Shown here: piece after piece, positions 45,262 to 53,284 of the stretch | Position numbering within the stretch: the first letter of the stretch is position 1 | Layout of the letters: every line of letters starts with the position of its first letter | Assembly (NCBI RefSeq): GCF_900104135.1 | Contig: NZ_FNIV01000006.1 | Location: 1-64,000, forward strand | Direction of reading: 5' to 3' | DNA: 64,000 nucleotides | From: Halomonas shengliensis | GTDB lineage: Bacteria; Pseudomonadota; Gammaproteobacteria; Pseudomonadales; Halomonadaceae | Program-made: the position numbers and the translations under genes | Notes under the pieces: generated by a model | Database searches by the model: none | What the model was told of the DNA's origin: nothing | Seen by the model: the letters and a program-made list of their open reading frames with translations, nothing else

Positions 45262-46605
45262 ATGTCGAAACTCTCCCACGCTCAGTGGTCATCGAAGATG
45301 GCCTTCATCCTGGCAGCCACCGGTTCGGCGGTGGGGCTGGGCAATATCTGGCGCTTCTCCTACATGGTGGGTGACAGCGGGGGCGCGGCCTTCGTGCTCG
45401 TCTACCTCGCCTGCGTGGCCCTGGTGGGCCTGCCGATCCTGGTCGCCGAGTGGCTGATCGGCCGCCGTGGCCAGGAGAACCCGATCAACTCCATGCTGGA
45501 CCTGGCCCGCCAGAGCGGTCGCCTGCCGGCCTGGGCGCTAGTCGGCGCCAGCGGCGTGCTCGCCGCCTTCCTGATCCTCTCCTTCTATAGTGTCATCGGT
45601 GGCTGGTCGCTCTCCTACACCCTGGGCTCGGTGACCGGCCAGTTCACCGGCCAGGATGCCGACGGCATCGGCGCCCTGTTCAGTGGCCTGCTGGCCAACC
45701 CCACCGCCCTGACCCTGTGGCACACCGCCTTCATGGCGCTGGTGATCTTCATCGTCGCCCGCGGGGTGACCAAGGGCCTCGAGGGCGCCGTACGCACCCT
45801 GATGCCGGCGCTGGTGATCCTGATGGTGATCCTGGTGATCTACGGCATGACCACCGGGCACTTCGGCGAGGCCATGGCCTTCATGTTCAGCCCGGACTGG
45901 AGCGCCATCAACGGCGAGGTGGTGCTGGCCGCCATGGGCCAGGCGTTCTTCACGCTGTCGCTGGGCATGGGCATCATGATGGCCTACGGCTCCTACTTGG
46001 GCCAGGACGTCAGCCTGATCGGCACCGCCCGTACCGTGATCATCTTCGATACCGTCATCGCGCTGCTGGCCGGCATGGCGATCTTCCCCATCGTCTTCGC
46101 CAACGGCCTGAGCCCGGGCGAGGGGCCGGGGCTGATCTTCGTCACCCTGCCGCTGGCCTTCGGCAACATGACCGGTGGCACCATCCTCGGCCTGATGTTC
46201 TTCCTGCTGCTCACCTTCGCCGCCCTGACCTCGGCGATCTCGCTGCTGGAGCCGACGGTGGAGCTGCTCGAGGAGCGTACCCCGCTCTCCCGCGTGGCCG
46301 CCACCCTGGTGGCCGGCGTGGCGGTCTGGGTGCTGGGCATCGCCGCGCTGATGTCGTTCAACGTCTGGAGCGAGCTGTCCATCGCCGGACTGAACATCTT
46401 CGACTTCCTGGACACCCTGACCAGCAAGTTCATGCTGCCGCTCACCGGCCTGGGGGCGATCCTGTTCGTGGCCTGGCGCCTGGATCGTGACGGCGTGCTG
46501 GGCGAGCTTGGCCTCACCGGTGCCCAGGCCCAGCTGTGGCAGGTGGTCGCCCGGGTAGTCGCGCCGATCGGCGTGATCGCGGTCTTCGTCTACGGCCTGA
46601 TCTAG
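45262..46605 (+). CDS. Sodium-dependent transporter of the neurotransmitter:sodium symporter family
   Basis: LeuT-fold secondary transporter using sodium to import an amino acid or amine. It has 447 residues and about eleven helices, typical of bacterial 11-helix members such as MhsT or TnaT. The signature ATGSAVGLGNIWRFSYMVG contains the unwound helix-1 binding site. GQAFFTLSLGMGIMMAYGSY is helix 6 with its substrate-binding serine region, seen as FFTLSLGMGIMMAYGSY. Single gene with its own terminator. Substrate is unknown. Confidence 0.93.
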   Translation: MSKLSHAQWSSKMAFILAATGSAVGLGNIWRFSYMVGDSGGAAFVLVYLACVALVGLPILVAEWLIGRRGQENPINSMLDLARQSGRLPAWALVGASGVLAAFLILSFYSVIGGWSLSYTLGSVTGQFTGQDADGIGALFSGLLANPTALTLWHTAFMALVIFIVARGVTKGLEGAVRTLMPALVILMVILVIYGMTTGHFGEAMAFMFSPDWSAINGEVVLAAMGQAFFTLSLGMGIMMAYGSYLGQDVSLIGTARTVIIFDTVIALLAGMAIFPIVFANGLSPGEGPGLIFVTLPLAFGNMTGGTILGLMFFLLLTFAALTSAISLLEPTVELLEERTPLSRVAATLVAGVAVWVLGIAALMSFNVWSELSIAGLNIFDFLDTLTSKFMLPLTGLGAILFVAWRLDRDGVLGELGLTGAQAQLWQVVARVVAPIGVIAVFVYGLI

Positions 46606-46639
46606 GCCGCCGCCGGAATACCCGGGCCAAGAAGCCCCC

Positions 46640-46667
46640 GACGAGCCCCGCAATCGCGGGGCTCGTC
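46640..46667. terminator. Terminator between the symporter gene and the convergent small gene
   Basis: A perfect 12-bp stem GACGAGCCCCGC/GCGGGGCTCGTC with a four-base loop lies 34 bases after the symporter stop and 22 bases after the end of the leftward 71-codon gene, so it could serve both strands. Confidence 0.7.
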
Positions 46668-46689
46668 GCGTCTAGGGTCGGGGAAGGGG

Positions 46690-46905
46690 TCAGTGCATGG
46701 CGTCGTCCACCAGCTCCTCCTCGGGCAGCTCGGCGATGTCCCGAGACAGCCGCTGGAACTCCTGGTGGAGCTCGATGCCGCGGCGGGCGCGCAGGTGGCG
46801 CTGGGCGGCGGTACGAGTGCGCTGTTCGTGCTCCTGGACCTCCATGCTCATGAAGATGTCGAGGAGTTCGCTCTTGAGGGAGGTTAACCGTTCGCTCTTC
46901 TGCAT
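46690..46905 (-). CDS. Small hypothetical protein (71 residues)
   Basis: Not recognised. The protein begins MQKSERLTSLKSELLDIFMS and is highly charged and helical throughout, with clusters such as QRHLRARRGIELHQEF and an acidic end LPEEELVDDAMH. No signal peptide, membrane segment or cysteine is seen. A very good ribosome site (AAGGAGAG, six bases before the ATG at 46905) makes it a credible gene. It is divergent from the HexR-type regulator and convergent with the symporter gene. A coiled-coil or nucleic-acid-associated role is possible but unsupported. Confidence 0.65.
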   Translation of the reverse strand: MQKSERLTSLKSELLDIFMSMEVQEHEQRTRTAAQRHLRARRGIELHQEFQRLSRDIAELPEEELVDDAMH

Positions 46906-47101
46906 GATCGACTCTCCTTGGACGCTACGCGACACTACCTTTCCTACTATACCGCACTTGACAGAATGATGACGGTGTGAACGTTTTGCCACAACGCTTC
47001 GCCAACGCTTGGGTGCCGATGCTGCCCATCGCGCCCCGCCTTCGGGCATACTGTGGGCGGATACCCAGATCGGTCGTCGCCGGCCAGCCAAGGAGGCCCA
47101 C

Positions 47102-47965
47102 GTGAGTCGTGCCCTGTTCGATGAGATGAGACGCCGCATGGAGCACTTCCGCCGCTCCGAGCAGAAGGTGGCGCGTTTCGTGCTGCGCAACCCCGAGGAA
47201 GTGATCCACATGCGCATCGTCGACCTGGCCACCGAGGCCAAGGTCAGCGAGCCCACCGTGGTGCGCTTCTGTCGGGCGCTGGGCTGCAACGGCTTCCAGG
47301 ACTTCAAGCTGCGCCTGGCCCAGATGCTGGCCTCCGGCAGCCAGTTCGCCCAGTTCTCCATGAACGACAGCGACTCGGTGGCGGAATTCTCCCACAGCAT
47401 CTTCGACTCCACCGTGGGCACCCTGCTCTCGGTGCGCGATCGCCTCGACAACGAGGCGCTGAGCAAGGCGATCAACGCCCTGGCCATGGCCAACCGCGTG
47501 GAGTTCTATGGCTTCGGCGCCTCCGGGGCGGTGGCCTTCGACGCCCAGCACAAGTTCTTCCGCCTGCAGATCTCCACCGCCGCCTACGCCGACCCGCATA
47601 TGCAGAACATGTCGGCGGTGACCCTCAAGGAGGGCGACGTGGTGGTGGCCATCTCCCAGACCGGTCGCACCCGGGCGCTGGTGGCCAGCGTGCGCCTGGC
47701 CCGGGAGGCCGGCGCCACGGTGATCGGGCTCTGCCCCAGCGGCTCGCCGCTGGCCGAGGAGGTGACCCTGCCGCTCTACATCGATGTCCACGAGGACACC
47801 GAGATCTACACCCCCATGAGCTCGCGCATCGCCCACCTGGTGCTGGTCGACGTGCTCGCTGTGGGCGTGGCCAAGACCCGCGGCCCCAAGCTCGCCGAGC
47901 AGCTCAAGGCGGTGAAGAAGAGCCTCAACCCGCTGCGCTTCCCGGAGCAGGAAGGGAAGCTCTAG
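47102..47965 (+). CDS. hexR: RpiR/HexR-family transcriptional regulator
   Basis: Sugar-phosphate-responsive DNA-binding regulator, 287 residues. An N-terminal RpiR helix-turn-helix (about 1-77) has SEQKVARFVL and ATEAKVSEPTVVRFCRALG. A SIS domain (about 125-260) has FYGFGASGAVAFDAQHKFF and AISQTGRT for phosphosugar binding. The sequence is close to HexR, which controls the Entner-Doudoroff and glucose genes through KDPG. The start is GTG at 47102 with AAGGAGG five bases upstream. No zwf, edd or eda gene adjoins it here, unlike in many relatives, so the precise regulon is uncertain. Confidence 0.85.
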   Translation: MSRALFDEMRRRMEHFRRSEQKVARFVLRNPEEVIHMRIVDLATEAKVSEPTVVRFCRALGCNGFQDFKLRLAQMLASGSQFAQFSMNDSDSVAEFSHSIFDSTVGTLLSVRDRLDNEALSKAINALAMANRVEFYGFGASGAVAFDAQHKFFRLQISTAAYADPHMQNMSAVTLKEGDVVVAISQTGRTRALVASVRLAREAGATVIGLCPSGSPLAEEVTLPLYIDVHEDTEIYTPMSSRIAHLVLVDVLAVGVAKTRGPKLAEQLKAVKKSLNPLRFPEQEGKL

Positions 47966-47981
47966 AACAAGGGGCGCCGGG

Positions 47982-48147
47982 GACAAGCCGAAGAGGAGGT
48001 CCTACGCAAGGGGTGAGAAGCACTGCTTCGAACGGGCTGGCCATGGATGGCCAGCACCGGTCCTGCAAGCGGCGCAGGATGCGAGAGCGAAGCAGGGCGT
48101 CGGTAGCGCCCAGGGAGGGGTTCACAGCGCCTCCTCGCAGGCTTGTC
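47982..48147 (+). repeat. Dispersed repeat, copy B with an internal insertion
   Basis: Bounded by GACAAGCC (47982-47989) and GGCTTGTC (48140-48147); the extended arms pair over 18 bases with three mismatches. The 42-base core is at 48096-48137. About 80 extra bases (roughly 48012-48093) interrupt the left half and contain their own hairpins (GCTGGCCAT/ATGGCCAGC at 48036-48055 and TCCTGC/GCAGGA at 48061-48079). It starts 16 bases after the hexR stop. Confidence 0.85.
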
Positions 48148-48223
48148 GACGGATCAGCCCCGGCTCTGAATGGGCCAGTATGCTAAGCTGTTCGCCCATT
48201 TTCCGAGCAGCGATGCCCTCCCC

Positions 48224-50425
48224 ATGGACGACGTCACGGCGATCCTCGACCACCTGAATGCCGCCCAGCGCAAGGCGGTCAGCGCCCCCCAGGGCAACAT
48301 GCTGGTGCTGGCCGGGGCCGGCTCCGGCAAGACCCGGGTGCTGGTCCACCGCATCGCCTGGCTGATGCAGGCCGAGGGGCTCTCGCCCTACGCCGTGCTC
48401 GCCGTGACCTTCACCAACAAGGCGGCCCGCGAGATGCGCACCCGCCTGGAGGCGCTGCTGGGCCTCTCGCTGCGCCACGTCTGGGTGGGCACCTTCCACT
48501 CCATCGCCCATCGCCTGCTGCGCACCCACTGGCAGGATGCCCGCCTGCCCCAGCACTTCCAGATCATCGACGCCGACGACCAGCTGCGCCTGGTCAAGCG
48601 CCTGATCAAGGAGAACGACGTCGACGACGAGCGCTTCCCGCCGCGCCAGGTGCAGTCGTTCATCTCCGGCTGCAAGGAGGAGGGGCTGCGGCCCCACCAG
48701 GTGGACGTCCATGGCGACGCCTACCTGGGCCAGATGGTCGAGCTCTACGAGCGCTACCAGCTCACCTGCGAGCGCGGCGGCCTGGTGGACTTCGGCGAGC
48801 TGCTGCTCAGGAGCCTCGAGCTGCTGCGCGACAACCCCGCCCTGCTGGCCCACTACCAGGAGCGCTTCGCCCACGTGCTGGTGGACGAGTTCCAGGACAC
48901 CAACACCCTGCAGTACGCCTGGCTCAAGCTGCTCACCGGGATGACCACGCCGATGACCGTGGTGGGTGACGACGACCAGTCGATCTACGGCTGGCGCGGC
49001 GCCCGGGTCGAGAACATCCGCCGCTTCGAGCGCGAGTTCTCCGCCACCAGGACGGTGCGCCTGGAGCAGAACTACCGCTCCACCAGCGCCATCCTCGAGG
49101 CCGCCAACGCCCTGATCCGCCACAACGCCGAGCGCATGGGCAAGGAGCTGTGGACCGCCGGCGAGCGCGGCGAGCCGATCTCGGTATACTCGGGCTTCAA
49201 CGACCTCGATGAGGCGCGCTTCATCGTCGACACCCTGCGCGAGCGGGTCGAGGAAGGCGTCCGGCGCCGTGACATCGCCATCCTCTACCGCTCCAACGCC
49301 CAGTCCCGGGTGATCGAGGAGACCCTGATCCGCCAGGGGGTGCCCTACCGCATCTACGGCGGCCACCGCTTCTACGAGCGCCTGGAGATCAAGAACGCCC
49401 TGGCCTACCTGCGCCTGCTGCTCAACCGCGACGACGACGCCTCCCTGGAGCGGGTGATCAATGTTCCGGCCCGCGGCATCGGCACCCGCACCGTGGAGCA
49501 GCTGCGCGGCCGCGCCCGCGAGCAGGGCGTCTCGCTGTGGCAGGCGCTCCACGACGGCGTCCGGGAGGGCACCCTCAAGGGCCGCGCCGCCACCGCCCTG
49601 CAGGCCTTCGCCGACCTGATCGATGCCCTGGACAACGACACCGCCGGGCTCGCCCTGCACGAGATCATCGACCACGTCATCGAGCGCACCGGGCTGGTGG
49701 AGCACCATCGCAACGAGCGCGGCGAAAAGGGCCAGGCGCGGGTCGAGAACCTCGAGGAGCTGGTCACCGCGGCGAAGGCCTTCACCCAGGGCGAGTCCTT
49801 CGACCCGCCCGAGGCCGGCGAGGGCGCGGCGGCACTCGAGGCCTTCCTCTCCGAGGCGGCGCTCAACGCCGGCGAGCACGAGGCCGACGAGTTCGAGGAC
49901 AGCGTGCAGTTGATGACCCTGCACTCCGCCAAGGGGCTGGAGTTCCCGGTGGTGTTCATCGCCGGGGTGGAGGAGGGGCTCTTCCCCCACCGCATGTCGG
50001 CGGAGGAGCCCGGACGCCTCGAGGAGGAGCGCCGGCTCTGCTATGTCGGCCTGACCCGGGCGATGCACAAGCTCTACCTGACCCATGCCGAGATCCGGCG
50101 CCTGCACGGCAAGGAGACCTTCCAGCGCCCCTCGCGCTTCCTGCGCGAGATCCCCGAGGAGTTCCTGGAGGAGGTGCGCCTGCGTGGCCAGATCAGCCGG
50201 CCGGTCACCGCCTCGCGCCCCGTCGGGCTGCGCCAGCAGGCGGTCGAGGGCGGCGACGACCTGCCCTCGCTTTCCCTGGGGCAGCGGGTCAGCCATCCGG
50301 TGTTCGGCGAGGGGGTGATCCTCAACGCCGAGGGCGAGGGGGCCCGGGCGCGGGTGCAGGTCAGCTTCGAGGGTGAGGGCGACAAGTGGCTGGTGCTGGG
50401 CTTCGCCAAGCTGACTCCGCTGTGA
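48224..50425 (+). CDS. uvrD: DNA helicase II (UvrD)
   Basis: Superfamily 1A 3'-5' helicase for nucleotide excision and mismatch repair. It has 733 residues. Walker A GAGSGKT is at residues 31-37 and motif II VDEFQDTN near 225. Motif III is GDDDQSIYGWRGA, motif V HSAKGLEFPVVF and motif VI YVGLTRAM. The sequence near the N-terminus (LNAAQRKAVSAPQGNMLVLA) and the C-terminal Tudor-like region (VSHPVFGEGVILNAEG) favour UvrD over Rep. The start at 48224 gives the family N-terminus MDDVTAILDHLN. No clear LexA box is seen upstream. Confidence 0.96.
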   Translation: MDDVTAILDHLNAAQRKAVSAPQGNMLVLAGAGSGKTRVLVHRIAWLMQAEGLSPYAVLAVTFTNKAAREMRTRLEALLGLSLRHVWVGTFHSIAHRLLRTHWQDARLPQHFQIIDADDQLRLVKRLIKENDVDDERFPPRQVQSFISGCKEEGLRPHQVDVHGDAYLGQMVELYERYQLTCERGGLVDFGELLLRSLELLRDNPALLAHYQERFAHVLVDEFQDTNTLQYAWLKLLTGMTTPMTVVGDDDQSIYGWRGARVENIRRFEREFSATRTVRLEQNYRSTSAILEAANALIRHNAERMGKELWTAGERGEPISVYSGFNDLDEARFIVDTLRERVEEGVRRRDIAILYRSNAQSRVIEETLIRQGVPYRIYGGHRFYERLEIKNALAYLRLLLNRDDDASLERVINVPARGIGTRTVEQLRGRAREQGVSLWQALHDGVREGTLKGRAATALQAFADLIDALDNDTAGLALHEIIDHVIERTGLVEHHRNERGEKGQARVENLEELVTAAKAFTQGESFDPPEAGEGAAALEAFLSEAALNAGEHEADEFEDSVQLMTLHSAKGLEFPVVFIAGVEEGLFPHRMSAEEPGRLEEERRLCYVGLTRAMHKLYLTHAEIRRLHGKETFQRPSRFLREIPEEFLEEVRLRGQISRPVTASRPVGLRQQAVEGGDDLPSLSLGQRVSHPVFGEGVILNAEGEGARARVQVSFEGEGDKWLVLGFAKLTPL

Positions 50426-50431
50426 GCGGCG

Positions 50432-50459
50432 CTGCCGTTGACCTTGACGTCAACGGCAG
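50432..50459 (+). terminator. Hairpin after uvrD
   Basis: A perfect 11-bp stem CTGCCGTTGAC/GTCAACGGCAG with a six-base loop begins seven bases after the uvrD stop. No T run follows, so it may stabilise the mRNA end or terminate weakly. Confidence 0.5.
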
Positions 50460-50559
50460 TCACTTGGCGCCTTGGGCGCCTTGACGCATACTGCCAGGCG
50501 GACACCGCCGTGCCTGGCGCGCGGCGCCCTCATAATAATCCGCACGGAGCCATGCCCGC

Positions 50560-51648
50560 ATGCAACGCCGCAACTTCATCAAGACCCTGGGTGCCGGCGC
50601 CGCCGGCGTCGTCGCCGCCCCCTTCGTCTCCACCGCCAAGGCCCAGGAGACCATCACCTGGAACATGGTCACCTCCTGGCCCAAGAACTTCCCGGCGCTG
50701 GGTACCGGCGCCAACCACCTGGCCGAGCTGATCGAGACCCTCTCCGGCGGGCGCATGCGCGTGCGCGTGCATGGCGCCGGCGAGCTGGTGCCGCCGCTGG
50801 AGGTGTTCGATGCCGTGGGCGCCGGCACCGCCGAGATGGGCCACTCCGCCTCCTACTACTGGCGCGGCAAGGTGGCCGCGTCGCAGTTCTTCACCGCCGT
50901 GCCCTTCGGCATGAACACCCAGGAGACCAACGCCTGGCTCTACCATGGCGGCGGCCAGGAGCTGTGGGACGAGGTCTACGCCCCCCATAACCTCAAGCCC
51001 TTCCCGGTGGGCAATACCACCACCCAGCCCGGCGGCTGGTTCAAGAGGGAGATCAACTCCCTGGAGGACCTGCAGGGTCTCAAGCTGCGCCTGCCGGGCC
51101 TGGCCGGCGAGGCGATGAACCGCATCGGCGTCACCACCGTCAACATGCCGGGCTCGGAGATCTTCACCTCCATGCAGACCGGCGTGCTCGACGCCGCCGA
51201 CTGGGTCAGCCCCTACAACGACCTGGCCTTCGGCCTGCATCAGGTGGCCGACTACTACTACACCTCGGCCTGGAACGAGCCCAGCGCCATCCTCGAGGGT
51301 ACGGTCAACCTGGATGCCTGGAAGGCCCTGCCGGACGACCTCAAGGCGGTGGTCACCCAGGCGGCGCGGGCGGCCAACCTGGCGATGATCAGCGAGTTCA
51401 CCTATCGCAACGCCCAGGCCCTGGAGACCCTGGTCGAGGAGCATGGGGTCGAGCTGCGCACCTTCCCCGAGGACGTGATGAAGGCGCTCTACGAGGCCTC
51501 CCAGGAGGTGATCGCCGAGCAGGTGGAGCGCGACCCGGAGTCGAAGAAGGTCTACGACTCCTACGTCGCCTTCCAGAAGCTTGTGCGTCCCTCCAACGAC
51601 GCCGGCGAGTTCGCCTACCTCAAGGCGCGCGAGGCCGTGGGGGCCTGA
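50560..51648 (+). CDS. TRAP transporter substrate-binding protein (DctP/TakP family), Tat-exported
   Basis: Periplasmic solute receptor, 362 residues. The N-terminus MQRRNFIKTLGAGAAG is a twin-arginine signal (RRNFIK), cleaved near residue 28 (STAKA). The DctP domain follows, with ETITWNMVTSWPKNFPALG, the LKLRLPGLAGEAMNRIG ligand-contact region including the conserved arginine, and VLDAADWVSPYNDLA. The WVSPYNDL pattern resembles TakP-type receptors for 2-oxo acids. No DctQ or DctM membrane genes adjoin it, so it is an orphan receptor here. Confidence 0.92.
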   Translation: MQRRNFIKTLGAGAAGVVAAPFVSTAKAQETITWNMVTSWPKNFPALGTGANHLAELIETLSGGRMRVRVHGAGELVPPLEVFDAVGAGTAEMGHSASYYWRGKVAASQFFTAVPFGMNTQETNAWLYHGGGQELWDEVYAPHNLKPFPVGNTTTQPGGWFKREINSLEDLQGLKLRLPGLAGEAMNRIGVTTVNMPGSEIFTSMQTGVLDAADWVSPYNDLAFGLHQVADYYYTSAWNEPSAILEGTVNLDAWKALPDDLKAVVTQAARAANLAMISEFTYRNAQALETLVEEHGVELRTFPEDVMKALYEASQEVIAEQVERDPESKKVYDSYVAFQKLVRPSNDAGEFAYLKAREAVGA

Positions 51649-51667
51649 TTCCCGCGCTCCCCGCCAC

Positions 51668-51699
51668 GCAACGAGGGCGCCGCTTGGCGCCCTCGTTGC
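51668..51699. terminator. Strong hairpin between convergent genes
   Basis: A perfect 14-bp stem GCAACGAGGGCGCC/GGCGCCCTCGTTGC with a four-base loop lies 19 bases after the TRAP receptor stop and 19 bases after the end of the leftward thioesterase gene. No T run; probably a shared bidirectional end. Confidence 0.65.
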
Positions 51700-51718
51700 A
51701 TCCGGGGGAACGCCTGGC

Positions 51719-52126
51719 CTACTCTGCGGGGTGGACGGCGCGGATGCGCCCCTTGTCGTCCATGGCCACCATCACGAAGCGCGCCTCGGTGACCTTGTGC
51801 AGCTCGCCCGGGTGGCGCTCCTGGGGCTGGCGGATCCACACCTCGACATCGATGCGCAGCGAGCTGTGGCCGACCTCCACCAGGCGGGTGAAGATGTTGA
51901 CCATGGCGCCCACCCGCACCGGGCAGAGGAAGTCCATCGCCTCGATGGCCACGGTGGCGGTGCGTCCCCGGGCCTCGCGCCCGGCGGCCAGCTCGGCGGC
52001 CTGGTCCATATGGGCGACCAGCCAGCCGCCGGCGATGTCGCCGTGAAGGTTAGTGTCCTGGCGGCTGGCCAGCAGCTTGAGGGTCAGCTCGCCGCGCGGG
52101 CGGGGGCTGTCGTCGAGGTCTGTCAT
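51719..52126 (-). CDS. Acyl-CoA thioesterase (YciA-like hotdog fold)
   Basis: Hydrolyses acyl-CoA thioesters. It has 135 residues. Family motifs are ASRQDTNLHGDIAGGWLVAHMD, seen as ASRQDTNLHGDIAGGWL, with the catalytic aspartate-type segment, then VAIEAMDFLCPVRVGAMV. The start at 52126 (MTDLDDSPRPRGELTLKLLA) gives the normal length; the long upstream frame crosses the pstS promoter region and is rejected. The ribosome site is weak. Physiological substrate unknown. Confidence 0.9.
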   Translation of the reverse strand: MTDLDDSPRPRGELTLKLLASRQDTNLHGDIAGGWLVAHMDQAAELAAGREARGRTATVAIEAMDFLCPVRVGAMVNIFTRLVEVGHSSLRIDVEVWIRQPQERHPGELHKVTEARFVMVAMDDKGRIRAVHPAE

Positions 52127-52255
52127 GAAGGTGTCATCATCCTGGCTTGTTATTGGGGGCGAGACCGCGGCCCATGGTAAACCCGGGAGGGGCCGCCCTC
52201 CAGCCCGAGGGTGGCGTATCATGGGCCTCGAACGGTACGGGACGGAGACGCAACG

Positions 52256-53212
52256 GTGAGGATCGGCAAGGGCGTGACCCGGCGTGGCCGGGTGCTGCTG
52301 CTGGGCATGATACTGGCGCTGGCGGCGGCCCGGCTGCCGGCGGACGAGGTGGTGGGCACCCTGGACGCGGTAGGCTCCGACACTCTGGCGGGGCTGATGC
52401 TGCGCTGGGGGGAGCGGCTCGCCGAGCGTCATCCCGGGGTGCGCCTGCAGCTCCAGGCCAGTGGGTCCGCCAGCGCCCCCGCGGCGCTCACCGCCGGCAC
52501 CACGCTGCTGGGGCCGATGTCGCGGCCGATGAGCGCCGCCGAGCGCGAGGCCTTCGTCGCGCGACACGGCTACCCGCCGGTGGAGCTGGAGATCGCCCGG
52601 GATGCCCTGGCCGTGATCGTGCATCGCCACAACCCCTTGGAAACCCTCAGCCGCCGCGAGCTGGATGCCATCTTCTCCGAGTCGCGCCGCTGCGGTGCCG
52701 AGCGCCCCATCGAGCGCTGGAGCCAGCTCGGGGTGACGCTGCCCGGGGACCGCATCGTGCTGCACGGCCGCAACGTCGCCTCCGGCACCCATGACCTCTT
52801 CCGGCTGCGGGCGCTGTGCGGTGGCAGCTACCGGGTGCGCCTCAACGAGCACCCGGGCTCGGCAGCGGTGGTGGCCGCGGTCGCCGCGGAGCCCTCGGCC
52901 ATCGGCTTCGCCGGGCTCAACCACCTGACCGCCGGGGTCAAGGCGCTGCGTCGCCGCGATGCCGGCGGCGAGGCGGCCGCGCCGACCCCCGCGGCGGTGC
53001 GTGACGGCAGCTACTCGCTGTCGCGCTCCCTCTATCTCTACGTGCACCTGCCCCCCGGCGGGACCCTGCCGGCCCCGGAGCGCGCCTTCCTCGAGCTGGT
53101 GTTCTCGCCGGCGGGCCAGGCGGTGGTCGAGGCACAGGGCTTCGTGACCCTCGCGCCGGCGCGCCTGGCCGAGCAGCGGGCCTGGCTGGCCGCGCTGCCG
53201 ACGGCGGAGTGA
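52256..53212 (+). CDS. pstS: Phosphate ABC transporter, periplasmic binding protein (PstS-like)
   Basis: Periplasmic phosphate receptor, 318 residues, similar to the Pseudomonas type. A signal peptide (about 1-37, ending LPADE region) is followed by VGSDTLAGLMLRWGERLA, where the SDT triad binds phosphate. LQASGSASAPAALTAGT, GPMSRPMSA and the second-lobe GRNVASGTHDLFR follow. The start is GTG at 52256 with GGAG eight bases upstream. A PhoB box lies between this gene and pstC. The order pstS-pstC-pstA-pstB-phoU is canonical. Confidence 0.9.
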   Translation: MRIGKGVTRRGRVLLLGMILALAAARLPADEVVGTLDAVGSDTLAGLMLRWGERLAERHPGVRLQLQASGSASAPAALTAGTTLLGPMSRPMSAAEREAFVARHGYPPVELEIARDALAVIVHRHNPLETLSRRELDAIFSESRRCGAERPIERWSQLGVTLPGDRIVLHGRNVASGTHDLFRLRALCGGSYRVRLNEHPGSAAVVAAVAAEPSAIGFAGLNHLTAGVKALRRRDAGGEAAAPTPAAVRDGSYSLSRSLYLYVHLPPGGTLPAPERAFLELVFSPAGQAVVEAQGFVTLAPARLAEQRAWLAALPTAE

Positions 53213-53213
53213 G

Positions 53214-53242
53214 CTGTCACCTCATTGTCATGCCAGTGTCGT
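53214..53242 (+). promoter_or_regulatory. PhoB box before pstC (three direct repeats)
   Basis: Three 7-base PhoB half-sites, CTGTCAC (53214-53220), TTGTCAT (53225-53231) and GTGTCGT (53236-53242), are spaced exactly 11 bases apart, as PhoB requires. The consensus is CTGTCAT. It starts right after the pstS stop codon. Confidence 0.85.
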
Positions 53243-53284
53243 AATGTGATGGTCTACCCCTCTCCCTCCAGCCCGTGAGTGGCC

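Noticed and set aside
48150..48223. LexA (SOS) box upstream of uvrD
   Set aside because: Only a CTG...CAG with wrong spacing (48165-48177) is seen, not the 16-base CTG-N10-CAG operator.
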